A stretch of 64,000 nucleotides of DNA from Variovorax sp. HW608. Lineage in GTDB: Bacteria; Pseudomonadota; Gammaproteobacteria; Burkholderiales; Burkholderiaceae_C. A program made the position numbers and the translations under genes. The DNA lies in assembly GCF_900090195.1 (NCBI RefSeq), contig NZ_LT607803.1, positions 6,784,229 through 6,848,228 of the forward strand, in the 5' to 3' direction. Numbering within the stretch: position 1 is the stretch's first letter; every line of letters begins with the position of its first letter. Below, in pieces: positions 1-8,484 of this stretch. Under the pieces are notes generated by a model. It saw nothing but the letters and a program-made list of their open reading frames with translations, ran no database searches and was not told the DNA's origin.

Positions 1-591
1 CTCGCCAAGATCCACCGCGAGGACTACGTGCCGCAGGCGCATCGCGCGCTGGCCTTCTTCGACATGGAGATTCCGCTCGAAGACGTCGCCACCGCCCGCG
101 AGCCCGGCCAGTGCATGCTTTCCCCGAAGGTGGAAGCGCGCATGCTGCAGGACCTGCGCATCCAGAAGCACGAGACCGTGCTCGAGATCGGCACCGGCTC
201 CGGCTTCATGGCCGCCCTGCTCGCGCAGCGCGCCGCGCAGGTGCTGACGCTCGAGATCGATTCCAAGCTGGCCTCGACCGCCGCCGAGACCCTGCGCCGC
301 AACGGCGTGATGAATGTCGAGGTGCGCAACGCCGACGGCGCGCAACCGCTGCCCAGCGGCCCGACCTTCGACGTGATCGTCCTCAGCGGCTCGGTCGCGC
401 GCATTCAGCAGGGCCTGCTCGGCTCGCTGAAGATGGGCGGCCGCCTCGCGGCGATCGTCGGCGACGAGCCGATGATGCGCGCCCACTTCGTCACCCGCGT
501 CGGCGAAGGCAAGTGGGACACGGTGCAGCCCTGGGACACGGTCGCGCCGCGCCTCCTGAACTTCCCGGTGCCTTCGCGCTTCAACTTCTGA
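1..591 (+). CDS. pcm: Protein-L-isoaspartate O-methyltransferase family protein, 5' partial
   Basis: The reading frame is open from the first base, so the gene starts upstream of the window; an internal GTG at 28 is not needed as a start. The visible 196 residues contain the SAM-binding motif I (VLEIGTGSGFMAALLA) and the later VIVLSGS strand typical of the PCMT family, which methylates isoaspartyl residues in damaged proteins. Betaproteobacterial members next to rhodanese and tolC often diverge from true Pcm, so the exact substrate is uncertain. The rhodanese gene starts 16 bases after the stop, which suggests co-transcription. Confidence 0.85.
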   Translation, partial: LAKIHREDYVPQAHRALAFFDMEIPLEDVATAREPGQCMLSPKVEARMLQDLRIQKHETVLEIGTGSGFMAALLAQRAAQVLTLEIDSKLASTAAETLRRNGVMNVEVRNADGAQPLPSGPTFDVIVLSGSVARIQQGLLGSLKMGGRLAAIVGDEPMMRAHFVTRVGEGKWDTVQPWDTVAPRLLNFPVPSRFNF

Positions 592-607
592 CCCACCTCT
601 TTGTTTC

Positions 608-943
608 ATGATCGATCAAATCCGCCCGGCCGAGCTTGCCGACTGGTTCGCCCGGAACCCCAGCGCGACGCCGGTCGTGCTGGATGTGCGCGAGCCCTGG
701 GAACTGCAGACCGCCAGCGTCCAGCCCAAGGGCTTCACGCTCGCGACGATCCCGATGAACGAGATCCCGGCGCGCATCTCGGAGCTCAACGCCGACCAGC
801 GCATCGCGTGCCTGTGCCATCACGGCGCGCGCAGCCTGCGGGTCGCGGCCTTCCTGGTGCAGAACGGCTTCACCGAGGTCGCGAACATCGCGGGCGGGAT
901 CGATGCGTGGGCTGGCCACGACCCTTCCGTAAAACGGTATTGA
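608..943 (+). CDS. Rhodanese-like domain protein
   Basis: A single rhodanese domain of 111 residues. The active-site loop CHHGARS places the nucleophilic Cys at residue 70, followed by the Arg and Ser expected in a sulfurtransferase loop; VVLDVREPWEL near residue 23 is the usual N-terminal signature. Proteins of this size (GlpE/PspE-like) carry sulfane sulfur in the cytoplasm, but the acceptor here is unknown. It sits between the pcm-like gene and tolC, an arrangement that recurs in Comamonadaceae and suggests an operon. Confidence 0.88.
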   Translation: MIDQIRPAELADWFARNPSATPVVLDVREPWELQTASVQPKGFTLATIPMNEIPARISELNADQRIACLCHHGARSLRVAAFLVQNGFTEVANIAGGIDAWAGHDPSVKRY

Positions 944-979
944 TGCTCGGCTGCGCGCACTTCATGTCGCGCGCGCCAA

Positions 980-993
980 CCCCCGGCCGGGGG
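980..993. repeat. Perfect 14-bp GC palindrome between rhodanese and tolC
   Basis: The bases CCCCCGGCCGGGGG form a perfect palindrome in the 150-base gap, followed by a second GC-rich inverted repeat around 998-1022 (CCGGCGG / CCGGTT context). No T-run follows, so it is not a standard intrinsic terminator; it may attenuate transcription into tolC. Confidence 0.45.
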
Positions 994-1093
994 CAGCACC
1001 GGCGGACCGGCAAGCCGGTTCCGTGGGGTTTCTGGCCTGGAAGCTGCTGAACCAACTGAACAAGAACCAAGCCACTGACTTCAAGGACGATTC

Positions 1094-2632
1094 ATGCCCG
1101 TTCCCAGGCCTCATCCCCTTTCGGCGGCGCTCGCGGCGATGTTCGCCGGCGCGCTCGCGCTGCCGGCCCATGGCCAGAGCCTGATCGATGTGTATGAATC
1201 GGCGCGAAGCTACGACGCGACGTACCAGGGTGCGCTCGCGCAATACGACGCGAGCGTTGCGCGGGCCGCGCAGGCCAAGGCGGGGATTCTTCCGCAGGTC
1301 GGCCTGTCGGCGAATGCGACCTCGACGGAGCAGGAGCTTTCGACCACCAACGCGAGCATCCGCCGCGGGCTCCCGTCGCAGACCGCCGGCATCAACGCGA
1401 CACAGCCGCTGTACCGCCCCGCCAACTGGGCCGCGTACGAGCAGAGCAAGCGGCAGGTCGACATGGCCCAGGACACGCTCACGCTCGCCGAGCAGGACCT
1501 GATCGTGCGCGTGAGCCAGGCCTATTTCGACGTGCTGTCGAGCCAGGACACGCTCGCGCTCGTGCGCGCGCAGAAGGTCGCGACGGCGGAGCAGCTCGCT
1601 TCGGCCAAGCGCAATTTCGAGGTCGGTACCTCGACCATCACCGACCAGCGCGAAGCGCAGGCCCGCTACGACCTCGTCATCGCGCAGGAGATCGCGGCCG
1701 AGAACGACCTGCAGGTCAAGAAGATCGCGCTCGACCAGCTCGTCGGCCGACCGGGCACCAACCCGATCCCGCTCGCCGGCCCTGTCGTTCTGCCGGCGGT
1801 GCTCCCGGCCGACATGGAAGCCTGGGTCTCCGAGGCCGATGCGACGCATCCGGCGATCCAGCAGGCCCGGCTCAGCGTCGACGTGGCTTCGCTCGAAGTC
1901 GACAAGGCGCGCGCCGGCCACAAGCCGACGCTCGACGCGCAGCTCGGCTACAACGCCACGAACAACCCAATGGGCACCACCACCAGCACCAGCACCGGCC
2001 GTGTGAACGTGCGTGCCGCGAGCATCGGCGTGGTGTTCAACCTGCCGCTTTTCGCCGGCTTCGCGACCGAGAACCGCGTCAAGGAAACGCTGGCCCTCGA
2101 GGAGCAGTCGCGCCAGGCCCTCGAATCCACGCGCCGCAGCGTGTCGCAGGCCACGCGGTCGGCCTATCTCGGGCTGGTCTCCGGCGCCGGGCAGGTCAAG
2201 GCGCTCGAAGCCGCCGAATCATCGAGCCAGAGCGCCCTAGACGCCAACCGGCTGGGCTACCAGGTCGGCGTGCGCATCAACATCGACGTGCTGAATTCGC
2301 AGAGCCAGCTCTTCCAGACCAAGCGCGACCTCGCGGTGGCCCGCTACAACGTGCTGGTGGGCAACCTGAAGCTGCGGCAGGCCAACGGCTCGCTCAAGCA
2401 GGACGACCTGCAGGCCATCAACAACACGCTCGCGACCAACGGCCCTGCGGGCGGCTCCAGCGCGGCATCGCCGAACCAGCCCTCGGCAGCGACGCAAAGC
2501 CCGGTGCCGGTGCCGCCCACCCAGCCCTTCGCGCCACCGGCGGTGCAGACGCCGCTGGTCAATCCGCAGCAGTCGCCGGGCATGGGTGCGCCCCTGCCGC
2601 CGCCGACCATCGTCCCCCCGCCAACACGCTGA
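1094..2632 (+). CDS. tolC: TolC-family outer membrane efflux protein
   Basis: 512 residues with an N-terminal signal peptide ending near AHGQS (about residue 28). The body has the two internally similar OEP repeats that form the trimeric outer-membrane channel and periplasmic tunnel of type I secretion and RND-type efflux; SLIDVYESARSYDATY at the mature start and the GxRxNIDVLN region near residue 400 are characteristic. The last 55 residues are a Pro/Gln-rich tail (for example PVPVPPTQPFAPP) not needed for the channel. waaA is encoded convergently 3 kb on, but an IS and an autotransporter gene lie between them. No inner-membrane pump partner is adjacent. Confidence 0.93.
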   Translation: MPVPRPHPLSAALAAMFAGALALPAHGQSLIDVYESARSYDATYQGALAQYDASVARAAQAKAGILPQVGLSANATSTEQELSTTNASIRRGLPSQTAGINATQPLYRPANWAAYEQSKRQVDMAQDTLTLAEQDLIVRVSQAYFDVLSSQDTLALVRAQKVATAEQLASAKRNFEVGTSTITDQREAQARYDLVIAQEIAAENDLQVKKIALDQLVGRPGTNPIPLAGPVVLPAVLPADMEAWVSEADATHPAIQQARLSVDVASLEVDKARAGHKPTLDAQLGYNATNNPMGTTTSTSTGRVNVRAASIGVVFNLPLFAGFATENRVKETLALEEQSRQALESTRRSVSQATRSAYLGLVSGAGQVKALEAAESSSQSALDANRLGYQVGVRINIDVLNSQSQLFQTKRDLAVARYNVLVGNLKLRQANGSLKQDDLQAINNTLATNGPAGGSSAASPNQPSAATQSPVPVPPTQPFAPPAVQTPLVNPQQSPGMGAPLPPPTIVPPPTR

Positions 2633-2666
2633 CGCGGCAATTTGCGCCTCGGCATAGCGGCGGGGG

Positions 2667-2699
2667 CAGTCTTTTCCAAATGAGGTATGAGCCTGGAGC
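2667..2699. repeat. IS terminal inverted repeat, left
   Basis: Pairs with 4318-4349 in inverted orientation; both end CAGTCTT and share GAGCCTGGAGC, with one single-base indel in the middle. Confidence 0.75.
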
Positions 2700-2820
2700 A
2701 GCCTGAGAACGGCGATGCGAAGCGAGTCGATCCGTTGTTGACAGCCTGCAGTGTAGTGAGGGGCAGTTCTGGACTTCTTTTGAACGCAGAAGGGGGTACA
2801 GGCGCGGCGCAGCCGTGAGA

Positions 2821-2859
2821 CTGTGGGCAAAGCTACAGCTTGCTGAGCTTTGTCCACAG
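2821..2859. repeat. Strong hairpin inside the IS, downstream of the transposase
   Basis: CTGTGGGCAAAGCT (2821-2834) and AGCTTTGTCCACAG (2846-2859) form a 14-bp stem with one G-T wobble and an 11-base loop. A second inverted repeat GGGGGAA/TTCCCCC lies at 2881-2898. Both are downstream of the transposase stop on its strand and could end its transcript, though there is no clear T-run. Confidence 0.55.
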
Positions 2860-2957
2860 ACCACCCTGAAGGGGCGCCAAGGGGGAAGGCTTTCCCCCTG
2901 CTTGTGGGTCTTGCTGCGCAGCAGCACATGCTGTGTCTTGCCTGGCGGGGCGCGCAG

Positions 2958-4214
2958 CTACGCGCGAGCGGGCACGCGTCGGAACAGTTCTGCGCGCGCT
3001 TCGTTCAGCTCCTGGGCGGCCTGAACGTCGCTGAGCGCTCGGGCGAGCTGCTGCAGCTCTTCGAGCGTGACGCCTTCGCGCAGAAACTTTGCCGCATCGG
3101 GCAGGCTTGAGAGCTTGTCCAGTGGCGTCATCGCGTCCTTGGGCCGGTACACGCGCTTGATGCGACCAGGCTTCTTCGCATCGGCCACCTCGGTGGCGAA
3201 CAGGCACGGGCGGTGAAAGTTCAGGAACGGGTTGAGGTACTCGACGCAGAAGGTGTTGAAGCGCCCCGCATGGCGTTGCGCGATGTGCTCGTAGCCGAAG
3301 ATCTTGCGCACGACCGCACCGTTCTTGGTCTCGGCCAGGCCGTTGTCGTTGCTGCGGCGCGGGCGGCTGCGTGTGAACTCCACGCGCAGCTTCTCCAGCA
3401 TCGCGGCCACGCGGTGGTTGACGTACTCGCTGCCGTTGTCGGCGTGAAAGCCCAGGATCTCGAAGGGGAACTGCGCGAGCATCTGCTCGATGACCGGCAG
3501 CAGGTGGTTCTCGGCAATGGTCTGCACGCTGGCTACCACCTGCCACTGCGTGACGCAATCGACCGCGTTGATGTGGTACAGGCCTTTGGCGCCGTCGAAG
3601 TCGCCCTGGTGCACGCTGTCGATGCGGATGAATCCGGGGCGGCCATCTGGCGCGGGGGCCTTGCGCACGCCGATCGTCACGGCTTTGTCGCCGCGCGTCT
3701 TGGTCAGCACGACGCGCTGGGCGCGATAGCTCGCATCGTTGCGCAGGTTGTACAAGTGCGCCACCGAGATCGATCCCAGTCGCTCGAACCGCGTGTCGCC
3801 GAAGACATCGCGCTGGCGGCGCAGCACGCATGCCGTGGCCGGCCCCGACAGCGTGCCCATGGCGCGATCTACCTCGGCCAACAACGCCACGTCAGCGGCC
3901 GTATAGCGCCGTGCAAACGCGTGCTCGGGCGCGCGGTAGTTCTTCACCAGCGGCTTGCCCGCCATCCAGCGCGAGACCAGCCGCGTCACCTGGGCACGGC
4001 TGTAGCCGCTCAAACGCTGCAGGTAGGCCAATACCGCGCCCTTGTCGGCCCGACCCAGCTGGCGGTACCCCAGTCGCCGCAGCACAGTCGCAACCCAGCC
4101 GTAGCGCCCCTCATCGTCCTGAGCCGCGCGAAACCGCAGTTCCTGCGTCCCTGCCAGCACCTGGCGCACCTGTTCCACCGTGCGTACTTGCGCCTCGTCC
4201 ATGTCGATCACCAT
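2958..4214 (-). CDS. IS transposase, DDE integrase-core (rve) type
   Basis: 418 residues. An N-terminal helical DNA-binding region (YSRAQVTRLVSRW near 71-83) precedes a retroviral-type integrase core. The likely catalytic triad is D199 (RIDSVHQGD), D259 (FHADNGSEY) and E295 (NGLAETKNG), giving a DD(35)E spacing. This chemistry is shared by IS3, IS481 and related families; I cannot assign the family from sequence alone. The frame is intact, so the element may be active. The second ATG (MDEAQV, residue 5) is an alternative start. Confidence 0.85.
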   Translation of the reverse strand: MVIDMDEAQVRTVEQVRQVLAGTQELRFRAAQDDEGRYGWVATVLRRLGYRQLGRADKGAVLAYLQRLSGYSRAQVTRLVSRWMAGKPLVKNYRAPEHAFARRYTAADVALLAEVDRAMGTLSGPATACVLRRQRDVFGDTRFERLGSISVAHLYNLRNDASYRAQRVVLTKTRGDKAVTIGVRKAPAPDGRPGFIRIDSVHQGDFDGAKGLYHINAVDCVTQWQVVASVQTIAENHLLPVIEQMLAQFPFEILGFHADNGSEYVNHRVAAMLEKLRVEFTRSRPRRSNDNGLAETKNGAVVRKIFGYEHIAQRHAGRFNTFCVEYLNPFLNFHRPCLFATEVADAKKPGRIKRVYRPKDAMTPLDKLSSLPDAAKFLREGVTLEELQQLARALSDVQAAQELNEARAELFRRVPARA

Positions 4215-4273
4215 TCGCCTCGATGATCGACTCGCCCGTCGGCAGGCTGCCCGTCAGCCGCTCAACCGCCGCT

Positions 4274-4349
4274 GCAGGCTCCCGCCAGGCTCATTTCCCA
4301 CTGGAATCACGAGCCCGGCTCCAGGCTCACACCTCGTTGGACAAGACTG
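4274..4349. repeat. IS right end: inverted repeat plus subterminal repeats
   Basis: 4318-4349 is the right inverted repeat. CCAGGCTCA occurs at 4321-4329 and again at 4285-4293, with a weaker copy GCAGGCTC at 4274-4281. The left end shows one full copy (GAGCCTGG) followed by a degenerate AGCCTGAG. Such spaced repeats are typical multiple transposase-binding sites. Confidence 0.6.
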
Positions 4350-4450
4350 GGGCTGGCTTCGGCCGCCGATCCGAAGCAGAATGTCCGCGGGCTGATCCGT
4401 TTCCTGACGGTTCTTACAAATCGCCGGACTTGCCCGGATGGGGGTTCACC

Positions 4451-5578
4451 ATGCGTTGTGTACTTGCACGCAAGGCGAGAAAAACTGGGGAGAGGTTGGG
4501 GCGACCCGTGCTGCCACGAGTCGCCGCGGCCCTGTTTTGCGCCGGCAGCTACGCGGTTTTCGCGCAGTGCGGCCCGCCGGCGGCGGGATCGACGAGCCTT
4601 TGCGCGCCGAACGGCCCGTCCAGACCGTCCGTGGCGGCGGCCTACCTCGGCGATCAGCAGACCTCGGGCATCCTGTTCGTCCACTCGCTCGATGAGCGCT
4701 GGGGCGATGCGTCGCGTTTCACCGGCCAGTCGCCCGCCGATGGCTCCGGCGCCCGCCCGCTCACGGTGCGCGTGGCCGGCCAGGGACTGGGTTCGACCGT
4801 CGGGGCGTCGGGTTTCAGGACCGACAGCCGCACCGGCACCGCGCGCTTCGGCGGTGATGCGAGCCAGTGGTCGCTTTTCAACAGCACGGACAAGCTGCAC
4901 CTGGGCGCCATGGCCGGCTACGGCCCCGGCCGGACCGGCGCCGGTTCGTCCGGTGACGCCTTCGACGCGACCAGCCGCACGAGCCGCGGCAGCGCGGGCG
5001 TCTACAGCACCTGGTACCAGGACGACCGCGCGCGCCTCGGCTGGTACGCCGACGTCTACGGCCAGGTCGCCTGGATGGACAACAGCGCCGAGGCGCCCTG
5101 GGTGAATCGCACGAACTACCCTTCGAACGCCGGAATGGCGTCCGCCGAAGCCGGCTATTCGTCGCAGCTTGGCGACACGAGCCCCTGGACGATCAAGCCG
5201 CAGGGGCAAGTGATCTATCTGCGCAGCAACAACTACAACCTGGCGGATACTCAGTTCACCACCGTCGACGGCCTGCGCCGCAACGGCTGGATGTCGCGGC
5301 TCGGGGTGCGCGTCCAGCCGGAAGGTTTCCAGGCCTGGGGCATGAAGCTGCGTCCGTACGCTGCGGCGAACTGGTGGCACGACGAGTCGAGCAGCGAGGT
5401 CATCGCCAATACCTACTCGTCCAGCACGCTCTACCCGAGCAATCGCTACGAGCTTAAGACCGGCGTCAACGTCGATGTTTCACCAGGCATGGCCGCCTGG
5501 GGCGACCTCGGCATGCAGTGGGGCCAGCAGTCCTATCAGGCGTGGACGGTGCGCGCAGGCATGCGCTACGCCTGGTAG
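4451..5578 (+). CDS. Autotransporter beta-barrel domain protein without a passenger
   Basis: 375 residues from an ATG preceded by GGGGG at suitable spacing. A basic N-terminus and hydrophobic stretch (VAAALFCAGSYAVFA, to about residue 38) form a signal peptide. From about residue 56 the sequence follows the type V autotransporter barrel: the AAYLGDQQTSGILFVHSLDERWGD helix and linker, then alternating strands ending in the aromatic MRYAW expected for outer-membrane assembly. Only about 20 mature residues precede the barrel, so there is no secreted passenger. It lies 100 bases from the right end of an IS, between the otherwise convergent tolC and waaA genes. It may be a stand-alone barrel or the product of a deletion. 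Confidence 0.8.
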   Translation: MRCVLARKARKTGERLGRPVLPRVAAALFCAGSYAVFAQCGPPAAGSTSLCAPNGPSRPSVAAAYLGDQQTSGILFVHSLDERWGDASRFTGQSPADGSGARPLTVRVAGQGLGSTVGASGFRTDSRTGTARFGGDASQWSLFNSTDKLHLGAMAGYGPGRTGAGSSGDAFDATSRTSRGSAGVYSTWYQDDRARLGWYADVYGQVAWMDNSAEAPWVNRTNYPSNAGMASAEAGYSSQLGDTSPWTIKPQGQVIYLRSNNYNLADTQFTTVDGLRRNGWMSRLGVRVQPEGFQAWGMKLRPYAAANWWHDESSSEVIANTYSSSTLYPSNRYELKTGVNVDVSPGMAAWGDLGMQWGQQSYQAWTVRAGMRYAW

Positions 5579-5604
5579 GCGCCGCACGCCGGTCTTGCTG
5601 GCGT

Positions 5605-6978
5605 TCAGTCGAGGCTCGGCTCGGCGCGCTCTTCCGGTGGCGGTGACGCCACTTCCGTCACCGCCGCGTTTTCGGCGATCGCGAGCAGCGCCGTCGCGGT
5701 GCGCTCGGCCGCGCCGCGGTTCGACGATGCGAACGCCAGCGCCGCCTGCGCCATCGCCTCGCGCCGCTCGGTCTTCTCGACCAGCTTGAGCGCCGCCGTC
5801 ACCGCATGTTCCATGTCGGGCACACGCATCGAGGCACCCGCGGCGAGCGACAGTTCGGCCGCCTCGGCGAAGTTGAAGGTGGATGGCCCCATGATCACCG
5901 GACAACCGCATGCCGCGGCCTCGATCAGGTTCTGCCCGCCGAGCGGCTCGAAGCTGCCGCCGAGCAGGGCCACGTCCGCGAGGCCGTAGTACAGCGCCAT
6001 CTCGCCGAGCGAATCGCCGAGCCAGATCTCGGACTCCGTCGGCGCACCGGCGGCACTGCGCCGCGCCACCGCAAAGCCGTTCGACTCGATCAGCGCCGCG
6101 ACCTCGTCGAAGCGCTGCGGATGCCGCGGCACGATCATCCATTGCACGTCATGCACCCGCTTGACGATCGACTGCACGCCCTCGCGCTCCGGCGGCACCG
6201 GCGCCAGTGCGCCGAAGCGCTTGAGCACGTCGAGCAACTGCTGCTCCTCGCCGTCGCGTGAACTCGCGAACACGATCACCGGCCGCGGGAGCTGCGTGCG
6301 CAGCTTGGCCGCCGCCGCCAGTTGCCGCGCATCGGGCGTGGCGTCGAACTTGAGATTGCCGAAGATGCCCGAGACTTTCGCTCCGAGCGACACCAGCCGG
6401 TGCGAATCGGCCTCGGTCTGCGCCCAGACCGCCGCGAGCGACGAATAGGCGGGCCGCGCGAGCCAGGCGAGGCGCTCGGCGCCGGCGAGCGACTTCTCGT
6501 TCAGGCGCGCGTTGGCGAGCACCAGTGGGATGCGGCGTTCCGCGCAGGCAGCCGTCATCTCGGGCCAGACCTCGGTTTCCATCAGCACGCCGATGCGGGG
6601 CCGGAAGCGGTCGAGAAAACGCGCGACGGCCTCAGGCGAGTCCCATGGCTGCCACACCTGCAGATCGCCGGGCTCGAGCAGCTTGGCGCCCTCTTCCCGC
6701 CCAGTCGCGGTGCCGTTGGTCAAGAGGATCGGGATGCCGGGCATCTGCCGGCGCAGTTCGGCGATCAGGATGCCGGCGGCGCGCGCCTCGCCGAGCGAGA
6801 CCGCGTGGATCCAGCACCAGCCGGTGCCCTGGGCCGATTCGTCGTAGTGACCGAAGCGTTCTTCCACGGCCACCGCATAGCCGGGCTCGGCCACCGCGCG
6901 CCGCCGCAGCTTGCGGCGCACCAGCGGCCTGGCCATCGTCGTGAAGGCGCCGTAGAGGCGCAGCAGCAGCGATCGCAC
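5605..6978 (-). CDS. waaA: 3-deoxy-D-manno-octulosonic acid (Kdo) transferase
   Basis: 457 residues, close to the family's usual 420-460. It adds Kdo from CMP-Kdo to lipid IVA in inner-core LPS synthesis at the cytoplasmic face of the inner membrane. Visible signatures are the N-terminal anchor region, WIHAVSLGEARAAG (around 56-69), the acceptor-side motif LMETEVWPEM (around 133) and the GT-B C-terminal half with GGSFEPLGGQNLIEAAACG. The last 25 residues are Pro/Glu-rich. It starts 11 bases after the upstream phosphohexomutase stop, so the two probably form one transcript for envelope sugar metabolism. Confidence 0.94.
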   Translation of the reverse strand: MRSLLLRLYGAFTTMARPLVRRKLRRRAVAEPGYAVAVEERFGHYDESAQGTGWCWIHAVSLGEARAAGILIAELRRQMPGIPILLTNGTATGREEGAKLLEPGDLQVWQPWDSPEAVARFLDRFRPRIGVLMETEVWPEMTAACAERRIPLVLANARLNEKSLAGAERLAWLARPAYSSLAAVWAQTEADSHRLVSLGAKVSGIFGNLKFDATPDARQLAAAAKLRTQLPRPVIVFASSRDGEEQQLLDVLKRFGALAPVPPEREGVQSIVKRVHDVQWMIVPRHPQRFDEVAALIESNGFAVARRSAAGAPTESEIWLGDSLGEMALYYGLADVALLGGSFEPLGGQNLIEAAACGCPVIMGPSTFNFAEAAELSLAAGASMRVPDMEHAVTAALKLVEKTERREAMAQAALAFASSNRGAAERTATALLAIAENAAVTEVASPPPEERAEPSLD

Positions 6979-6989
6979 GCCGGGCGAAC

Positions 6990-8372
6990 TCAGTGTGCGG
7001 CCTCGGCCAGGGCAGCGTCGGGCTTCACCTGCTTGAGCAGGGCCAGCATCTCGCCTTCGATGCGCTTGAGCGCCGCATCGGTCTGGCCCTCGAAGCGCAG
7101 CACCAGCACCGGCGTGGTGTTGGACGCGCGGATCAGCCCGAAGCCGTCAGGCCAATCCACGCGCAGGCCGTCGATGGTCGACACCTTGGCCGGCGCCTCG
7201 AACTTCGCCGTCCCGACCAGTTGGTCGACGAGCCCATGCGGCTCGCCTTCGGCGCACTTCACGTTGAGCTCGGGCGTCGAGAAGCTGGTCGGCAGCGCGT
7301 TGAGCACGTCGCTCGCGTTCGGGCTCTTGCTGAGGATTTCGAGCAGGCGGCAGCCCGCATAGGTGCCGTCGTCGAAGCCGAACCAGCGCTCCTTGAAGAA
7401 GATGTGGCCGCTCATCTCGCCGCCGAGCGGCGAATCGATCTCCTTCATCTTGGCCTTGATGAGGGAATGGCCGGTCTTGTAGATCATCGGCTTGCCGCCC
7501 GCGGCCTCGATGGCCGGGCCGAGGCGCTGCGAGCACTTGACGTCGTAGACGATGGTCGCGCCCGGCACGCGCGAGAGCACGTCCTGCGCGAACAGCACCA
7601 TCTGGCGATCGGGAAAGATGTTGCTGCCGTCCTTGGTGACGATGCCGAGGCGGTCGCCGTCGCCGTCGAAGGCCAGTCCCAGTTCGGCGTCGCCGGCCTT
7701 CAGGGCCGCGATCAGGTCGCGCAGGTTCTCGGGCTTGCTCGGATCGGGGTGGTGATTGGGAAAGTCGCCGTCGACCTCGCTGTAGAGCTCGGTCACTTCG
7801 CAGCCGATCGCGCGCAGGATCGCCGGGGCCGATGCGCCCGCGATGCCGTTGCCCGAATCCACCACGATCCTGAGCGGCCGCGCGAGCTTGATATCGCTCG
7901 TGATGCGTTTCGTATAGGCCTCGGTGATGTCGACCTTGCGCACGCTGCCGCCGGGGGCGAGCGTGGCGCTGCCCGTCTCCATCACCTTGCGCAGGTTCTG
8001 GATCTCGTCGCCGTAGATCGCACGGCCGGCGAGCACCATCTTGAAGCCGTTGTAATCCTTGGGATTGTGGCTGCCGGTCACCTGGATGCCGCTGGTGCAG
8101 AGCGTGTGCGCCGCGAAGTACAGCATCGGCGTGGTCACCGCGCCGACGTCGATCACCTCGATGCCCGTGGCCACGAGGCCCTTGATCAGCGCCTCGGAAA
8201 GCGATGGGCCCGACAGGCGCCCGTCACGCCCCACCGCCACGGCTTTCTCGCCAGCGGCCCGCGCCGCGCTTCCGAAGGCCTTGCCGAGCGCCTCGGCGAC
8301 TTCCGGGTTGAGGGTCGAGGGGACGACCCCGCGAATGTCGTAGGCCTTGAAGATCGATGCACTGAGCTGCAT
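6990..8372 (-). CDS. Phosphomannomutase/phosphoglucomutase (AlgC/ManB type)
   Basis: 460 residues, the family's standard length. It interconverts hexose-1- and hexose-6-phosphates, feeding LPS and exopolysaccharide precursors. Four alpha-D-phosphohexomutase domains are recognisable: the phosphoserine loop TGSHNPKDYNGFK (catalytic Ser near residue 101), the metal site FDGDGDRLGIV (near 235), the sugar-binding GEMSGHIFFKE (near 318) and the C-terminal phosphate-binding RASNTTPVLVLRFEG. Substrate preference (mannose versus glucose) cannot be fixed from motifs. It is upstream of waaA in a two-gene unit. Confidence 0.92.
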   Translation of the reverse strand: MQLSASIFKAYDIRGVVPSTLNPEVAEALGKAFGSAARAAGEKAVAVGRDGRLSGPSLSEALIKGLVATGIEVIDVGAVTTPMLYFAAHTLCTSGIQVTGSHNPKDYNGFKMVLAGRAIYGDEIQNLRKVMETGSATLAPGGSVRKVDITEAYTKRITSDIKLARPLRIVVDSGNGIAGASAPAILRAIGCEVTELYSEVDGDFPNHHPDPSKPENLRDLIAALKAGDAELGLAFDGDGDRLGIVTKDGSNIFPDRQMVLFAQDVLSRVPGATIVYDVKCSQRLGPAIEAAGGKPMIYKTGHSLIKAKMKEIDSPLGGEMSGHIFFKERWFGFDDGTYAGCRLLEILSKSPNASDVLNALPTSFSTPELNVKCAEGEPHGLVDQLVGTAKFEAPAKVSTIDGLRVDWPDGFGLIRASNTTPVLVLRFEGQTDAALKRIEGEMLALLKQVKPDAALAEAAH

Positions 8373-8484
8373 GAAAAGCTACCCCTGGAAGTTCACAAAA
8401 TGAGGACGATTGTAGGCATGGCCTTTGGCAGCCACATGTCCGAAAACGGCTACTCTTGCGAAGGGCCGACCGTATCATCCAACC

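Larger units (their letters stand above)
2667..4349 (-). mobile_element. Insertion sequence with DDE (rve) transposase, family not assigned
   Basis: A transposase gene is flanked by imperfect terminal inverted repeats of about 33 bases: 2667-2699 matches the reverse complement of 4318-4349 except for a few substitutions and one indel (CAGTCTT...GAGCCTGGAGC). Flanks are G-rich on both sides (2662-2666 and 4350-4352), so a target duplication cannot be distinguished from chance. The 325 bases 2633-2957 hold no gene: they are the flank, the left terminus and the non-coding 3' part of the element. Confidence 0.8.

Noticed and set aside
2662..4353. Target-site duplication of the IS
   Set aside because: Both flanks are runs of G, so a GGG or GGGG duplication cannot be told from chance.
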